Positions 1-12,156 are shown, counted from the first letter of the stretch. The stretch is DNA of 64,000 bases from Acidobacteriota bacterium (GCA_019639175.1 JAHBSK010000010.1:62001-126000), one strand, 5' to 3'. Notes: a model not told the origin generated them from the letters alone. A program made the numbers and translations.

Positions 1-1827
1 GATGTCAGAGTCGTGCTGATAAAATTGGCCGACCGCCTGCATAACATGCGGACTATGCAGTTCCTCAAACCGGAAAAGCGCGCCCGCATCTCACAGGAAA
101 CGCTGGACATATATGCTCCTATCGCCCATCGCCTCGGTATGGGTAAACTCAGGAGCGAACTTGAGGACCTTTCATTTCAGAACCTTTATCCCGAGGATTA
201 CAAACGGCTCGCCAAAGAGGTAGATACGCGGCGTCCTGAACTAGAAGCCGCCCTTGAAAGGATAATATCCACGGTCGAACATAGATTGCGCGAGAACGAA
301 GTTCCTTTTATCGAGATACAGGGACGTGTCAAAAGGCTTTATTCACTTTGGAAAAAGCTGAAAAAACAGAAAATTTCCATTGAGCAGGTCTATGACCTTA
401 TCGCTGTCCGGGTCATCACTCCAAATCACAAAAAATACTGCTATCTGGCTTTAAGCGTTATGCACGACACGTGGACGCCCGTGCCTGAACGCTTCAAAGA
501 CTGGATCGCCATACCTCGCGACAACCTGTATCAATCGCTGCACACATCGGTCATAGGCGACGGCGGACAGGCATTTGAGGTCCAGATACGGACCGAGGAA
601 ATGCATCACATAGCCGAGGAAGGCGTTGCGGCACACTGGCGATACAAGGAAAACAAACTCGGAACGGCGGACGATAACGAAAGCATTGACGAACTTCGCA
701 AGACGGTCGAGAAACTGCTGCTGCCGCTGGTCGAAAATTCCGAGGCGGACGGCGATTCCGAGGATTTTATCGAGTCATTAAAACTCGATCTGTTTCCAAA
801 GGACGTTTACGCCTTTACCCCGATGGGCAAGGTGATACAACTGCCTCGCGGGGCCACGCCGATAGATTTTGCATACGCCATTCACTCTGAGGTCGGCGAC
901 ACATGCACCGGCGGCAAGATCAATGGCCGCATTGTCCCGCTCAGGACCGAACTGCAGAACGGCGATGTGGTCGAAATAATGACCACCGCAAACTCAAAAC
1001 CTTCGCGTGACTGGCTCAATTATGTCGTTACGTCAAAAGCGAGAAACCGCATAAGGCATTGGATCTCGGAACAGCAGCGGACGGAGTCGATAGACATCGG
1101 CCGAAAGCTTTTGGAAAAGGAGGCCGACCGTTTTCGGCTTTCTCCGAAAAAGCTTATGAACAACGACACCGAGATGAAGCGAATCGCCAATGAGTACGGC
1201 CTCGGACGTCCCGAAGACCTTCTAGCGTCGATCGGCTACGGCAAAACGCTTCCGCGAAACATAATCGCGAAGTTCCTCGGCCCCGAAAAGTTTGCCGAGC
1301 TTGACCCGGAAAAGCACAAGGAAACGCGGCTGGAAACCGGAATGAAGGCGGTCAAACGGCTCATCGGCCTGGGCGAGGATGCAATAGTCGTCAAAGGCGT
1401 GGACAACCTGCTTACGACTCGGGCCAGATGCTGTAACCCATTGCGCGGAGAGGACATAATCGGTTACATATCGCTTGGCAAGGGAATTGTCGTTCACAAC
1501 AAACGGTGCAAGAACGTCAAACAGCTGATGGTCAACAAGGACCGCATCGTTGAGGTGGAATGGGCAAAGAGCGATAAGGAAGAGATACAGTCGGTCAGGC
1601 TGCTTGTAACGACCGAGAACCGCACCGGAATGCTTGCCGACATCACAAACGCCATTGCCGAGATAAAGACCGGCATCCGAAATGCATCCGCCAGCGTTTC
1701 GCGCGACGACAAGGGCCTGATCGAAGTGACGGTCGAGGTTTTTGACAAAAAGCATCTTGACCGCGTCATTCTGGCCGTCGAACAGGTTCCCGGCGTCATT
1801 GCCGTTGAGCGAATGAATGCGAATTGA
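1..1827 (+). CDS. rel: Bifunctional (p)ppGpp synthetase/hydrolase, RelA/SpoT family, 5' end outside window
   Basis: This gene makes and probably degrades the stringent-response alarmone (p)ppGpp. The reading frame is open from base 1, so the N-terminus with the first HD residues is missing. What remains starts in the hydrolase motif KLADRLHN, which carries a conserved metal-site Asp. It is followed by the synthetase domain (about residues 95-215, with YDLIAVRV and the catalytic EVQIRT), a TGS domain (about 260-320, LFPKDVYAFTPMG), a Cys/His zinc-finger-like region (RCCNP...HNKRC) and a C-terminal ACT domain (last 70 residues). Because both the hydrolase remnant and the synthetase motifs are intact, a Rel-type bifunctional enzyme is more likely than a RelA-type synthetase-only one, but the missing N-terminus has to be seen to be sure. 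A possible promoter for ridA follows 70 bases downstream. Confidence 0.95.
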   Translation, partial: DVRVVLIKLADRLHNMRTMQFLKPEKRARISQETLDIYAPIAHRLGMGKLRSELEDLSFQNLYPEDYKRLAKEVDTRRPELEAALERIISTVEHRLRENEVPFIEIQGRVKRLYSLWKKLKKQKISIEQVYDLIAVRVITPNHKKYCYLALSVMHDTWTPVPERFKDWIAIPRDNLYQSLHTSVIGDGGQAFEVQIRTEEMHHIAEEGVAAHWRYKENKLGTADDNESIDELRKTVEKLLLPLVENSEADGDSEDFIESLKLDLFPKDVYAFTPMGKVIQLPRGATPIDFAYAIHSEVGDTCTGGKINGRIVPLRTELQNGDVVEIMTTANSKPSRDWLNYVVTSKARNRIRHWISEQQRTESIDIGRKLLEKEADRFRLSPKKLMNNDTEMKRIANEYGLGRPEDLLASIGYGKTLPRNIIAKFLGPEKFAELDPEKHKETRLETGMKAVKRLIGLGEDAIVVKGVDNLLTTRARCCNPLRGEDIIGYISLGKGIVVHNKRCKNVKQLMVNKDRIVEVEWAKSDKEEIQSVRLLVTTENRTGMLADITNAIAEIKTGIRNASASVSRDDKGLIEVTVEVFDKKHLDRVILAVEQVPGVIAVERMNAN

Positions 1828-1896
1828 GGCTATGCCGCGGCTCCGTTTCACTGGCTGAAATGACTGCTTCAAAAGACATCTTCCGTTTGCGGGAGT

Positions 1897-1926
1897 TTTA
1901 CAATCCGACACAAAATCTGCTAATAT
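1897..1926 (+). promoter_or_regulatory. Candidate sigma-70 promoter of ridA
   Basis: TTTACA at 1897-1902 and TAATAT at 1921-1926 are separated by 18 bases and lie 33 bases before the ridA start codon. This would separate ridA transcription from rel. Confidence 0.45.
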
Positions 1927-1959
1927 TACGCTTTTGTTTGGATATTGCAGGCAAGATCT

Positions 1960-2334
1960 ATGGACATCATTTCAACCGATAAGGCACCGGCAGCGATAGG
2001 GCCGTATTCACAGGCCATAAAGGTGAACGGGGTTGTTTACTGTTCCGGCCAGATACCCATCGACATTACGACCGGCGAATTTGTTCCCGGCGGCGTTGTG
2101 GAGCAGACCCATCAGGTGCTGAAAAATCTTGGCGAAGTGCTTACGGCAGCAGGCAGCGGCTTTAACAAGGTCGTCAAAACAACCGTGTTTTTGGCGGATA
2201 TGAGCGATTTTGCCGCGATGAATGAGATCTATGCTCAGTATTTCAGCGAGCATGAACCGGCCCGTGCGACCGTTCAAGCGGCAAGGCTGCCGCGTGATGC
2301 CCGTGTGGAAATAGACTGCATCGCCGTCGTGTAA
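1960..2334 (+). CDS. ridA: RidA family enamine/imine deaminase
   Basis: A RidA/YjgF protein of 124 residues, which hydrolyses reactive 2-aminoacrylate and other enamine/imine intermediates released by PLP enzymes in the cytoplasm. Typical family features are visible: the N-terminal AIGPYSQA motif, YCSGQIP, and the C-terminal PRDARVEID segment, whose Arg binds the substrate carboxylate in characterised members. The ATG at 1960 is preferred over an upstream in-frame TTG at 1945 because family members begin a few residues before the ST-DKAPAAIGPYS segment. The length matches the family exactly. A threonine dehydratase-like PLP enzyme lies at 18751-19656, the kind of enzyme that produces the substrate, but it is not linked in an operon. 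Confidence 0.93.
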   Translation: MDIISTDKAPAAIGPYSQAIKVNGVVYCSGQIPIDITTGEFVPGGVVEQTHQVLKNLGEVLTAAGSGFNKVVKTTVFLADMSDFAAMNEIYAQYFSEHEPARATVQAARLPRDARVEIDCIAVV

Positions 2335-2352
2335 AGACGGTTTGCGGACATG

Positions 2353-2385
2353 GAAAAACCGGGCCGCGATCATATCGAGGCCCGG
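2353..2385 (-). terminator. Rho-independent terminator after rpmB
   Basis: The arms CCGGGCC (2359-2365) and GGCCCGG (2379-2385) form a 7-bp GC stem, extended inward by CGAT/ATCG around a 3-base loop. On the minus strand the stem is followed by five T (2354-2358 complement). It lies between the convergent ridA and rpmB and may stop both. Confidence 0.8.
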
Positions 2386-2415
2386 CGTTGTAAAAAAAGC
2401 GTGGTGTTTGGGTTG

Positions 2416-2610
2416 CTACGCGGCTTTGATAATTTTGCCGGATTTGATGCAGCGGGTACAGACCTTTAACCGGCCGTTGCTTCCAGACGGGAGCTTAACG
2501 CGGACGGCCTGCAGATTTACATTAAATCTGCGTCGGGTCTTGTTGTTAGCGTGTGAAACATTGTTTCCAAACTGCGGCCCTTTGCCGCAAACGTCGCATC
2601 TCTGTGCCAT
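2416..2610 (-). CDS. rpmB: 50S ribosomal protein L28
   Basis: A 64-residue basic protein of the large ribosomal subunit. It begins [16 protein letters not shown], contains the conserved [15 protein letters not shown] segment, and ends with a second CxxC pair (VCTRC), so it is the zinc-binding (C+) form of L28. The start has a clear Shine-Dalgarno GGAGG 8 bases upstream. It is transcribed alone from its own promoter (2668-2697) and ends in a strong terminator, as is usual for this single-gene unit. Confidence 0.97.
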   Translation of the reverse strand: MAQRCDVCGKGPQFGNNVSHANNKTRRRFNVNLQAVRVKLPSGSNGRLKVCTRCIKSGKIIKAA

Positions 2611-2667
2611 AATTATTGCCTCCGAATATTAACGAGGTAGAATGAGTTTACAAAACCCAAAACAGAT

Positions 2668-2697
2668 TTTATAGCAAACGATAGTGCGTAAAGTCAA
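2668..2697 (-). promoter_or_regulatory. Sigma-70 promoter of rpmB
   Basis: On the minus strand TTGACT (complement of 2692-2697) and TATAAA (complement of 2668-2673) are separated by 18 bases. This is close to consensus and lies about 58 bases from the rpmB start codon. Confidence 0.7.
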
Positions 2698-2739
2698 GTA
2701 ATGGAAAAGAATCGAATTGGTGAAGGAGTCAATCTCATA

Positions 2740-3966
2740 GTGCGAAACATAAAAAGAAACCCGGCCTTAGTCGTCGGAATGGTTCTGGCGGCGGTTTTCA
2801 TGACGGCCTGTTCCGGTGATCCGGTAGCGGGTCCTGACGGAACGGATCCGAACGAAGTGGCGGCAAAGGTGAATGGCCGTGACATCCGTATGGAAGAGGT
2901 CGAAAAAGCGGTCAAGGCTCAGGCTCAGGGAACGCAGAGTTCCTTTTCTCCGCTGGAACTGGCGTCAGCCCGGCTTAGCGTTCTTCAGCAGATAATTCAG
3001 ACAGAGGTGATGTATCAGAACGCGGAAAAGGAAAATACCATTCCGAGTGACGATGAAGTTACCGCTGAAATGAACAAGCGAAAGACCGCAAGCGCCCTTT
3101 CTGTAGAGGAATTTGAGAAGCAGATGAAGGAAGCGGGCGAGACCGAGCAGTCATGGCGTGAGAACGTCAAAAAGGAGATCGCTCTGCAGCGGCTTCAGGA
3201 AAAGATCGCCGGAAAGGTTGATTCGCCCAAGGACATCGAGATCGAGCAGTTCTATAACGGCAATAAAGAGCAGTTCAAGAACAAACGCGGTGCCGAACTG
3301 GCCGCCATCGTCGTCGATCCCAGCAACAGCGGCCAGGGCGATACGACCACCAACGAGGACGAAGTGCGGCTGCGGCTCAATGAGATCGGCCAGAGGCTGG
3401 CGACCACTGATTTTGCCGCCGTTGCCCGTGAATTCAGCGAAGATCTGGAAACGCGTGCTCGCGGAGGCGATTGGAGATATTTTTCAGAAGACGAGATGCG
3501 ACAGGTATTTGGAACACAGGTTGCGGCCCACATTATGGAAAAAATGACCAACGGCCAGGTGTTCCCGAGCGTGCTGACGCTGGACGGACGCTTTTTGGTC
3601 GTCAAACTCCTTCGCAAACAGGAGAAGGACGAAGACCTTACGCTTGAAAGCCCGCAGGTGCGTCCGCGTATAACCGAGCTTTTGACGAACGCCCGAAAGA
3701 ATCTTTTGTGGCAATCGTATGTTTCTTTGGCGATGAATGAATCGAAGATCGAGAATCTGCTTGCCCGCAAGGTCGTTGCCAACCCGAACGAGTTGAGTGG
3801 AGCGCGTCCGGCGGCACCGGCAAACGCAGATCAGGCAGACGCCAATGCTAATACGAATGCCAATGCGAACACTGCGGCAAACGGCAACGCGAACGTGAAC
3901 AGCAATGCTGATACAGCGGCAAATACGAACACAGCCGCTAATTCTGACGCGAACGCCAACAAATAA
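2740..3966 (+). CDS. SurA/PrsA-like peptidyl-prolyl isomerase lipoprotein with Asn/Ala-rich tail
   Basis: Probable periplasmic chaperone/foldase. The GTG at 2740 is chosen because it has an AAGGAG ribosome site 11 bases upstream and gives a textbook lipoprotein signal (MRNIKRNP, a hydrophobic stretch, then FMTAC as lipobox). An ATG at 2701 in the same frame would add 13 residues but has no visible ribosome site. A SurA-N-like helical region with VNGRDIRMEEVE follows, then a parvulin (PPIC) domain, in which the FSEDLETRARGGDW segment is recognisable. The last 45 residues are almost only Asn, Ala, Thr and Asp repeats, a spacer type seen in several secreted proteins of this window. The client proteins are unknown. 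Confidence 0.85.
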   Translation: MRNIKRNPALVVGMVLAAVFMTACSGDPVAGPDGTDPNEVAAKVNGRDIRMEEVEKAVKAQAQGTQSSFSPLELASARLSVLQQIIQTEVMYQNAEKENTIPSDDEVTAEMNKRKTASALSVEEFEKQMKEAGETEQSWRENVKKEIALQRLQEKIAGKVDSPKDIEIEQFYNGNKEQFKNKRGAELAAIVVDPSNSGQGDTTTNEDEVRLRLNEIGQRLATTDFAAVAREFSEDLETRARGGDWRYFSEDEMRQVFGTQVAAHIMEKMTNGQVFPSVLTLDGRFLVVKLLRKQEKDEDLTLESPQVRPRITELLTNARKNLLWQSYVSLAMNESKIENLLARKVVANPNELSGARPAAPANADQADANANTNANANTAANGNANVNSNADTAANTNTAANSDANANK

Positions 3967-3996
3967 CATCACCGACATAGAGTGGTGAAAAGGACT

Positions 3997-4051
3997 GCCA
4001 CGAAACATTTCGACGGACGAAACTGTTCGGACAAGCGTTTCGTGGCTTTTT
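3997..4051 (+). terminator. Terminator or attenuator hairpin just upstream of the ABC-F gene
   Basis: Perfect 10-base arms GCCACGAAAC (3997-4006) and GTTTCGTGGC (4037-4046) are followed by TTTTT (4047-4051). The loop is 30 bases and contains a second copy of ACGAAAC (4017-4023), which could pair with the same right arm to form a competing 7-bp stem. The hairpin ends 9 bases before the ABC-F start codon, leaving no room for a promoter in between. It may end the foldase transcript, attenuate the ABC-F gene, or both. Confidence 0.6.
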
Positions 4052-4060
4052 ACGTGAGTA

Positions 4061-7449
<3,389 letters not shown>

Positions 7450-7526
7450 TCAAAAGCGATCTATATAAAACCGTCCTTTTTTGATCATCACCTGATCCAT
7501 CTGGCTGATAACCGGACCCTGCCTGC

Positions 7527-7553
7527 AAAAAAGCCCGCGTATGTTCTGCGGGC
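7527..7553 (-). terminator. Rho-independent terminator after the RodZ-like gene
   Basis: The arms GCCCGC (7533-7538) and GCGGGC (7548-7553) have a 9-base loop. On the minus strand they are followed by six T (complement of 7527-7532). Confidence 0.7.
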
Positions 7554-7601
7554 GCTGTGGCTTATCTGCAATATTTCTTTCGGGTGCTTCTGCTGGGCCT
7601 T

Positions 7602-8600
7602 TCATAACTGGTTTGTCGCGCCTGCCGGCGTTGGCGTCCTTGGTGCCGGTGTTGACGTTGGACTGGACGAAGGTGTCGGTTTTGTCGGCGTCACCGTTCT
7701 GGATCTGGTCGGCAAGTCAGAAGGCGAAGGGCTGCCATTTGCGGCTGTGTTGGTATTTGCCCTTGGCGTCGCTGCGGGACGTGTTGCCGGTGTCGGATCC
7801 GCAGTCGGTTTCGGTGCTTCCGTTATTTTTCCTGTTTCCCAGACCCTTGCTACATTATCCTTATCTATCTCGAAAGCGATTATCTGCCCTTTTGTCGGTG
7901 CCGGCGGCGGCTCGATGGCTTTTCCGTTCAATTTTAATTCCACTTTTTCGGCAAAGCCCTTGTAATAACTCAGTTTTACGCTGTTGCTGCCTTCCAGAAC
8001 CTTCGGTGTGTTGGCGGAAACGGTTTCAGTGCTGGTGTTTCCGTCGATCGTCGAACTCAACGAGATGGGTTCGTTCTTTGCCGTAAATTCCACTCTGATA
8101 CGGTCGTTCCGTGTCGGTACGGGCTGATCAGTATTCGCCGGCTGTGAGTTTTCGCTGCCGGAATTTGCATTTACGTTTGACGTGACCACCGTTTCGTCGG
8201 AACGTCCCTGCAAATAGTTCAAAAGGAACAGAATACCGCCGGTCATCAGACCCAGGATTATCACCGCGAAAATGATCGTCGGAATTGAAGAGTTGGCGGC
8301 CTGTTCATCGGTCAATACCTCAGGTTTATATTTTTGCAGTGTCGGATCTTCGCCGCCTTCGGTCGCGGCAACGATCTTTGCATAATCCTGTAAGGCCTCG
8401 TGTTCGTCGAGGCCGATGAATTTAGCGTAGGATTTAACAAATCCCTTGTTAAATATACCTCCCGGAAGCGGTTTGTAGTTATCGTTCTCGATGGAATCAA
8501 GATACAGCGATGAAATGCGGGTCTGCTCCGCGACCTCGCTGATGCTTATACCTCGTTCCTCGCGGGCCTGCCGCAATTTTTCTCCCAGGGATAGTGACAT
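7602..8600 (-). CDS. RodZ-like helix-turn-helix transmembrane protein
   Basis: The N-terminal 75 residues form a Xre-type HTH (LGEKLRQAREERGISISEVAEQT region) like that of the cell-shape protein RodZ, which links MreB to the elongation machinery. A membrane helix (about residues 112-134, IPTIIFAVIILGLMTGGILFLL) and a periplasmic beta-rich region follow, the latter resembling DUF4115 (VEFTAKNEPISLSSTIDG). The protein ends in a Thr/Pro/Ser-rich tail of about 90 residues. The ATG at 8600 is chosen over one 39 bases upstream, because the family starts at the LGEKLR helix and the promoter at 8657-8686 leaves almost no leader for the longer form. A role in envelope morphogenesis is inferred from architecture only. 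Confidence 0.8.
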   Translation of the reverse strand: MSLSLGEKLRQAREERGISISEVAEQTRISSLYLDSIENDNYKPLPGGIFNKGFVKSYAKFIGLDEHEALQDYAKIVAATEGGEDPTLQKYKPEVLTDEQAANSSIPTIIFAVIILGLMTGGILFLLNYLQGRSDETVVTSNVNANSGSENSQPANTDQPVPTRNDRIRVEFTAKNEPISLSSTIDGNTSTETVSANTPKVLEGSNSVKLSYYKGFAEKVELKLNGKAIEPPPAPTKGQIIAFEIDKDNVARVWETGKITEAPKPTADPTPATRPAATPRANTNTAANGSPSPSDLPTRSRTVTPTKPTPSSSPTSTPAPRTPTPAGATNQL

Positions 8601-8656
8601 TTTATGAAAATTCTTTCCGCGCCAAGGCGTTGCCGCCATAAGGTCTATAAACTTGA

Positions 8657-8686
8657 AATATAGCTTTCAGCCGCCATTGATGTCAA
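8657..8686 (-). promoter_or_regulatory. Sigma-70 promoter of the RodZ-like gene
   Basis: On the minus strand TTGACA (complement of 8681-8686) and TATATT (complement of 8657-8662) have an 18-base spacer. The expected start point is about 50 bases before the ATG at 8600. Confidence 0.7.
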
Positions 8687-8809
8687 TTGTATCGCGAATC
8701 GTGTGGTATTACGAACGCTTGATTCTTTGCGGTAACGCGTGATACGTTTAGAGCATTCTGTGACAGGACATTTCAACATCCGGTCAATATTTTTTGTGAG
8801 GAGTTCTCA

Positions 8810-9202
8810 ATGAGTTTAGAAGCGCTCGGTATGGTCGAGACTAAAGGGTTTGTCGGTGCCGTCGAGGCGGCCGATGCCATGGTCAAAGCGGCAAATGTCG
8901 ATCTTATGGGTAAGGAATACATTGGTGCGGGTTTCGTTACGATATTTGTACGCGGCGATGTCGGTGCTGTAAAGGCGGCAACCGACGCCGGAGCGGCGGC
9001 GGCCCGTCGCGTCGGTGAACTGATAAGTGTTCACGTCATTCCTCGGCCGCACAGCGAGGTCGAACGGGTACTTCCAAAAGGCGGCAAGGTCGGCCTCAGC
9101 CCTGATGAAAAAGCGCTTCGCGGCGGCGGCAAACAGCTTTCGTCCGGTTCGGCGGGATCGGCAATTTCCGAGAACGACCGATCAAAGACCCGCAGCAAAT
9201 AA
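8810..9202 (+). CDS. Bacterial microcompartment shell protein, BMC-H type
   Basis: A hexamer-forming shell protein of a bacterial microcompartment. The single BMC (Pfam00936) domain fills residues 1-88: [20 protein letters not shown] at the start, the [18 protein letters not shown] core, and the [10 protein letters not shown] strand. About 40 residues follow, rich in Gly, Ser, Lys and Arg, which is longer than in minimal PduA/EutM proteins. The start has a good ribosome site (GAGGAG, 6 bases upstream). It is first in a same-strand series with an acylating aldehyde dehydrogenase 71 bases downstream and a second BMC-H at 12279. Residues around the pore cannot be assigned with confidence by eye. 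Confidence 0.95.
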   Translation: MSLEALGMVETKGFVGAVEAADAMVKAANVDLMGKEYIGAGFVTIFVRGDVGAVKAATDAGAAAARRVGELISVHVIPRPHSEVERVLPKGGKVGLSPDEKALRGGGKQLSSGSAGSAISENDRSKTRSK

Positions 9203-9273
9203 ATGGTCCCGGCTGAAATTCGCGGCTGATCCGGGTCTTTGCCGCGAAACCCGCTTTCAGCCTGTAAATTCAA

Positions 9274-11025
9274 ATGGCCGACAAGGATCTGATCTCACAA
9301 CAGGAGGCTCGTGACGCGGTCGATGCCGCGCACGAAGCATTTCTGACGCTTTCGCGGTTCGACCAGGGGCGTATCGACGCCATCTGTGACGCGATGGCGG
9401 AGGCGGCGCTTGCCGACGCAGGCCGTCTCGGGCGTCTGGCGCATGAGGAAACAGGTTTTGGCCGTGCAGAGGACAAACAGGAAAAGAACCGCTTTGCGGC
9501 AGAGGACATTTGGCGGCATTTTCGGCCATTAAAAACGGTCGGCGTTATCAATGATCTTGGCAGCGTTGTAGAGATTGCATCGCCGCGCGGCGTGGTGGCG
9601 GCCATAATCCCTTCGACCAACCCCACATCGACCGCGATATTCAAGATAATCATCGCGATAAAGTCACGGAACTCGATAGTTTTGTCGCCGCATCCTTCCG
9701 CCGCAAGGTGCATTGCGGAAACGGCACGTGTTATGGAGCAAGCCGGGCTAAAAGCAGGGTTGCCGAAAGGGGCTGTCATCTGTCTTGAAAATTCGACCAT
9801 CGAGGGCACCGAAACGCTGATGAAGCATCGCCGTACCGCCGTTATTCTGGCGACAGGCGGCATCGGGCTGGTTCGGGCGGCGTATTCTTCGGGAAAACCG
9901 GCGTTTGGCGTCGGTCCCGGCAACGTGCCTGTTTATATTGACCGTTCCGCGGATGCGGCAAAGGCCGTAGGCAATATTCTGACCGGAACCTGTTTTGATA
10001 ACGGGACGATATGCGCTTCCGAGCAGTCCGTTGTTGTCGATGCTCCGGTCGAGGCACAGGTTCGCGATGAGTTTCGCAGACAGGGCGGCCATTTTCTTTC
10101 ATCATCAGAGGCAGATGCGGTCGCAAACGTTCTGCTGACCCCGCAACGCACGCTGAACGCCGGCATCGTCGGCAGATCAGCCGAATACATAGCCAATCTG
10201 GCAGGTGTATCGGTTCCGTCGGGAACGAGATGTCTGCTCGCCGATTGCGGCGGTGTCGGACGAGATTTTCCGTGGTCTATTGAGAAACTGTCGCCGACCC
10301 TGGCATTTTTTGTCGTGGACGGCGTTGTTGCCGGGGCAAACAGATGCGAGGAGATACTGCGTTTTGGCGGCATGGGACACACTGCGGGAATGCATTCGAC
10401 CGACAGAGCGGCGGCGATAAAATTTGGTGAGCAGATGCCCGCAGCGAGGGTCATCATCAACTCGCCGACGACGCATGGGGCCATCGGGCTTTCGACCGAT
10501 CTTGCTCCTTCGATGACGCTGGGATGCGGTTCGTGGGGCGGAAACGTGACCTCGGACAACGTATCACCGATCCATCTGATGGACATAAAGCGAGTGGCGT
10601 TTGAGACAAAGCCGGTCGGAAAAACTGCCGCTCCTGAGCCTTCGCCGATTCCGGCTCCGGTCTCGCCTTCGCCCGCCAGGAAAAAGCCTGACCGTGCCGC
10701 CATTGCGACGATGGTCGATCAGTTCTTAAGAGATAAATTGAGCAGTCAGCCGCCGGTTCCGAGCGAACCCGTTAAACCGGCTCCGGCCGCAGTTGACGAA
10801 CCGCCCGCTCCGCCTGCCTCACCTGTAAAGACCGTGATCCATGAACTCCGTCCGCAGTCGCTGACGGAGAACGGCTTGGACAAAACGCCTGTGGATTTTG
10901 TGAGCGAAGAAGACGTCCGCAAGGCCATCGACAAAGGCGAGAAGATATATATAAATTCAAAGACCATTTTGACGCCGAGCGCCCGCGACCTCGGAAATGA
11001 GAAGGAGGTCTTTGCCAAGGGCTGA
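9274..11025 (+). CDS. CoA-acylating aldehyde dehydrogenase, microcompartment type, with long C-terminal extension
   Basis: Converts an aldehyde to its acyl-CoA with NAD and CoA. Residues 1-448 are an acylating dehydrogenase domain close to AdhE/EutE-type enzymes: [14 protein letters not shown] for the nucleotide, [10 protein letters not shown], and [14 protein letters not shown] with catalytic Cys247. Residues 449-583 are extra. A Pro/Ala/Ser linker leads to an amphipathic helix [16 protein letters not shown] (474-489), which resembles the encapsulation peptides that target cargo into BMC shells. A second Pro-rich linker leads to a 45-residue module (539-583) with the motif [10 protein letters not shown]. 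Position between two shell genes supports a luminal enzyme. No alcohol dehydrogenase, phosphotransacylase or aldehyde-producing enzyme is encoded next to it, so the substrate is unknown. Confidence 0.9.
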   Translation: MADKDLISQQEARDAVDAAHEAFLTLSRFDQGRIDAICDAMAEAALADAGRLGRLAHEETGFGRAEDKQEKNRFAAEDIWRHFRPLKTVGVINDLGSVVEIASPRGVVAAIIPSTNPTSTAIFKIIIAIKSRNSIVLSPHPSAARCIAETARVMEQAGLKAGLPKGAVICLENSTIEGTETLMKHRRTAVILATGGIGLVRAAYSSGKPAFGVGPGNVPVYIDRSADAAKAVGNILTGTCFDNGTICASEQSVVVDAPVEAQVRDEFRRQGGHFLSSSEADAVANVLLTPQRTLNAGIVGRSAEYIANLAGVSVPSGTRCLLADCGGVGRDFPWSIEKLSPTLAFFVVDGVVAGANRCEEILRFGGMGHTAGMHSTDRAAAIKFGEQMPAARVIINSPTTHGAIGLSTDLAPSMTLGCGSWGGNVTSDNVSPIHLMDIKRVAFETKPVGKTAAPEPSPIPAPVSPSPARKKPDRAAIATMVDQFLRDKLSSQPPVPSEPVKPAPAAVDEPPAPPASPVKTVIHELRPQSLTENGLDKTPVDFVSEEDVRKAIDKGEKIYINSKTILTPSARDLGNEKEVFAKG

Positions 11026-11035
11026 TCAAGGGGTG

Positions 11036-11686
11036 ATGCGCGGTTATCTGATCAATTCGGTTTTCCTGTTCCTTGTGATGGTTTGTGCCGTTGCGGTTCA
11101 GGCGCAGGAAGACGAAAAGGCGTCCGCACAGACGCTCAAATACGGCGTTGTCATTGATAATTCGGGGACGTTCCGGTTTGCTCTGGAAAAAGCGGTTCGG
11201 CTTTTGGCGGCGGTGGTTCGTGAACAAAACGAAGGCGATGAGGGTTTTCTGCTCACATATACCGACCCGGAAGGCATTTTTCTGAAGGTAAAGTTCACAT
11301 CGGACATTGAGGAACTTGCCGATTCCATTGAAAATATCTATGTCGAGGCCGGACGCACCGCTGTTTGGGATGCCCTCTATGCGGCAGCGGACCAGTTTGA
11401 AAAGATCACGCCTGACGAACCTGTTTCAGAACGACGGCTTATCTTTCTTGTCACTGACGGAGATCAGAAAGGAAGCAGCCTGAAACCGGATCTGGTATTG
11501 AAAAGGCTAAAGGAACGCGGTGTGACCGTTCATGTGGTCGGGTTGGCCGAACGCAAGGTCGATCTTAAAACGGTTGGCCGGATCTCAGACAACACCGGCG
11601 GCAGAAAGTTCGTTCCCGTGACCGCCGATGACCTTAAGGCTGCCGCGGCGGAACTTATTAACATTCTGAAAGGGAAGGATCGGTAA
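11036..11686 (+). CDS. Secreted VWA-domain protein inside the microcompartment locus
   Basis: A protein of 216 residues with a cleavable signal peptide ([23 protein letters not shown], then QEDE) and one von Willebrand factor A domain. The MIDAS metal site is present: DNSGT near the start of the domain, the Thr in [10 protein letters not shown], and VTDGDQ. The ATG at 11036 is preferred because it begins the signal peptide. An ATG at 10997 in frame would place a charged extension before it and overlap the dehydrogenase gene. It begins 10 bases after the dehydrogenase stop codon and is very likely co-transcribed. It resembles the two acidobacterial VWA proteins at 12678-14771 but is shorter. 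A periplasmic protein in a locus for a cytoplasmic organelle is unexpected, and its function is unknown. Confidence 0.82.
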   Translation: MRGYLINSVFLFLVMVCAVAVQAQEDEKASAQTLKYGVVIDNSGTFRFALEKAVRLLAAVVREQNEGDEGFLLTYTDPEGIFLKVKFTSDIEELADSIENIYVEAGRTAVWDALYAAADQFEKITPDEPVSERRLIFLVTDGDQKGSSLKPDLVLKRLKERGVTVHVVGLAERKVDLKTVGRISDNTGGRKFVPVTADDLKAAAAELINILKGKDR

Positions 11687-11699
11687 AAACAAGATATTG

Positions 11700-12146
11700 A
11701 TGGCCAAACGAGGTCCGAAGAAAAAGGTTTGCAAGTGTGGGGCCAAGATCAGGCCTGAGGCTGTGTTCTGCTACAACTGCGGAACGGAACTGGTGTCGGG
11801 AAAACCGGCCGAACAGGTAAATGCGGAGGTTGAGAATGCGGTGATAGCCGTAATTGACGAACCGCCGCCCATTCCGGTTCCCGATATCGCCCTGAAGGAT
11901 TTTGCCGAACCTCAGTTGGCACCGATGCCGGAGGAGCCAAAGGCTCCTGCCAACGTCAACGCCGCTGTTGAGAAAGGTGCAGCCCCTCGCAAACAAAGGC
12001 GTGAGCGTCCGCCCAGGCCGCGTCCCGCGGTCGTGAATGTCGAATGGGCAGAGCCTGCGGGCATGGGAGCGGGTTTTCTGGTTTGGACATTTGTATTTAT
12101 CGTGATCTGTGCGTTGGTCATTGCCATTGCGATATATTTGAAGTAA
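11700..12146 (+). CDS. Zinc-ribbon protein with C-terminal membrane helix
   Basis: A protein of 148 residues with three parts: a basic start followed by a zinc ribbon (CKCG and, 10 residues on, CYNCG, about residues 11-28), a Pro/Ala/Glu-rich middle that ends in a cluster of Arg and Pro (KQRRERPPRPRP), and one membrane helix at the C-terminus (about residues 123-146). The predicted topology is a cytoplasmic zinc ribbon tethered to the membrane. ATG 11700 is preferred over the TTG just before it. It lies 13 bases after the VWA gene and 10 bases before the mini-protein gene, within the microcompartment cluster. No known family was recognised beyond the generic zinc ribbon. Confidence 0.75.
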   Translation: MAKRGPKKKVCKCGAKIRPEAVFCYNCGTELVSGKPAEQVNAEVENAVIAVIDEPPPIPVPDIALKDFAEPQLAPMPEEPKAPANVNAAVEKGAAPRKQRRERPPRPRPAVVNVEWAEPAGMGAGFLVWTFVFIVICALVIAIAIYLK

Positions 12147-12156
12147 GTTTCTTCTG

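Noticed and set aside
1222..1911. Open frame of 229 codons opposite rel
   Set aside because: It lies wholly within the complement of rel and in its trailing region. It has no start signal and no recognisable protein, so it is a shadow of the coding strand.
3835..3963. Repeat-like DNA (aat gcg aac) near the end of the foldase gene
   Set aside because: It is in-frame low-complexity Asn/Ala/Thr coding sequence, not a separate repeat element.
8719..8745. Sigma-70 promoter of the microcompartment cluster (TTGATT ... GATACG)
   Set aside because: Spacing is 15-16 bases and the -10 is poor. Not strong enough to list.
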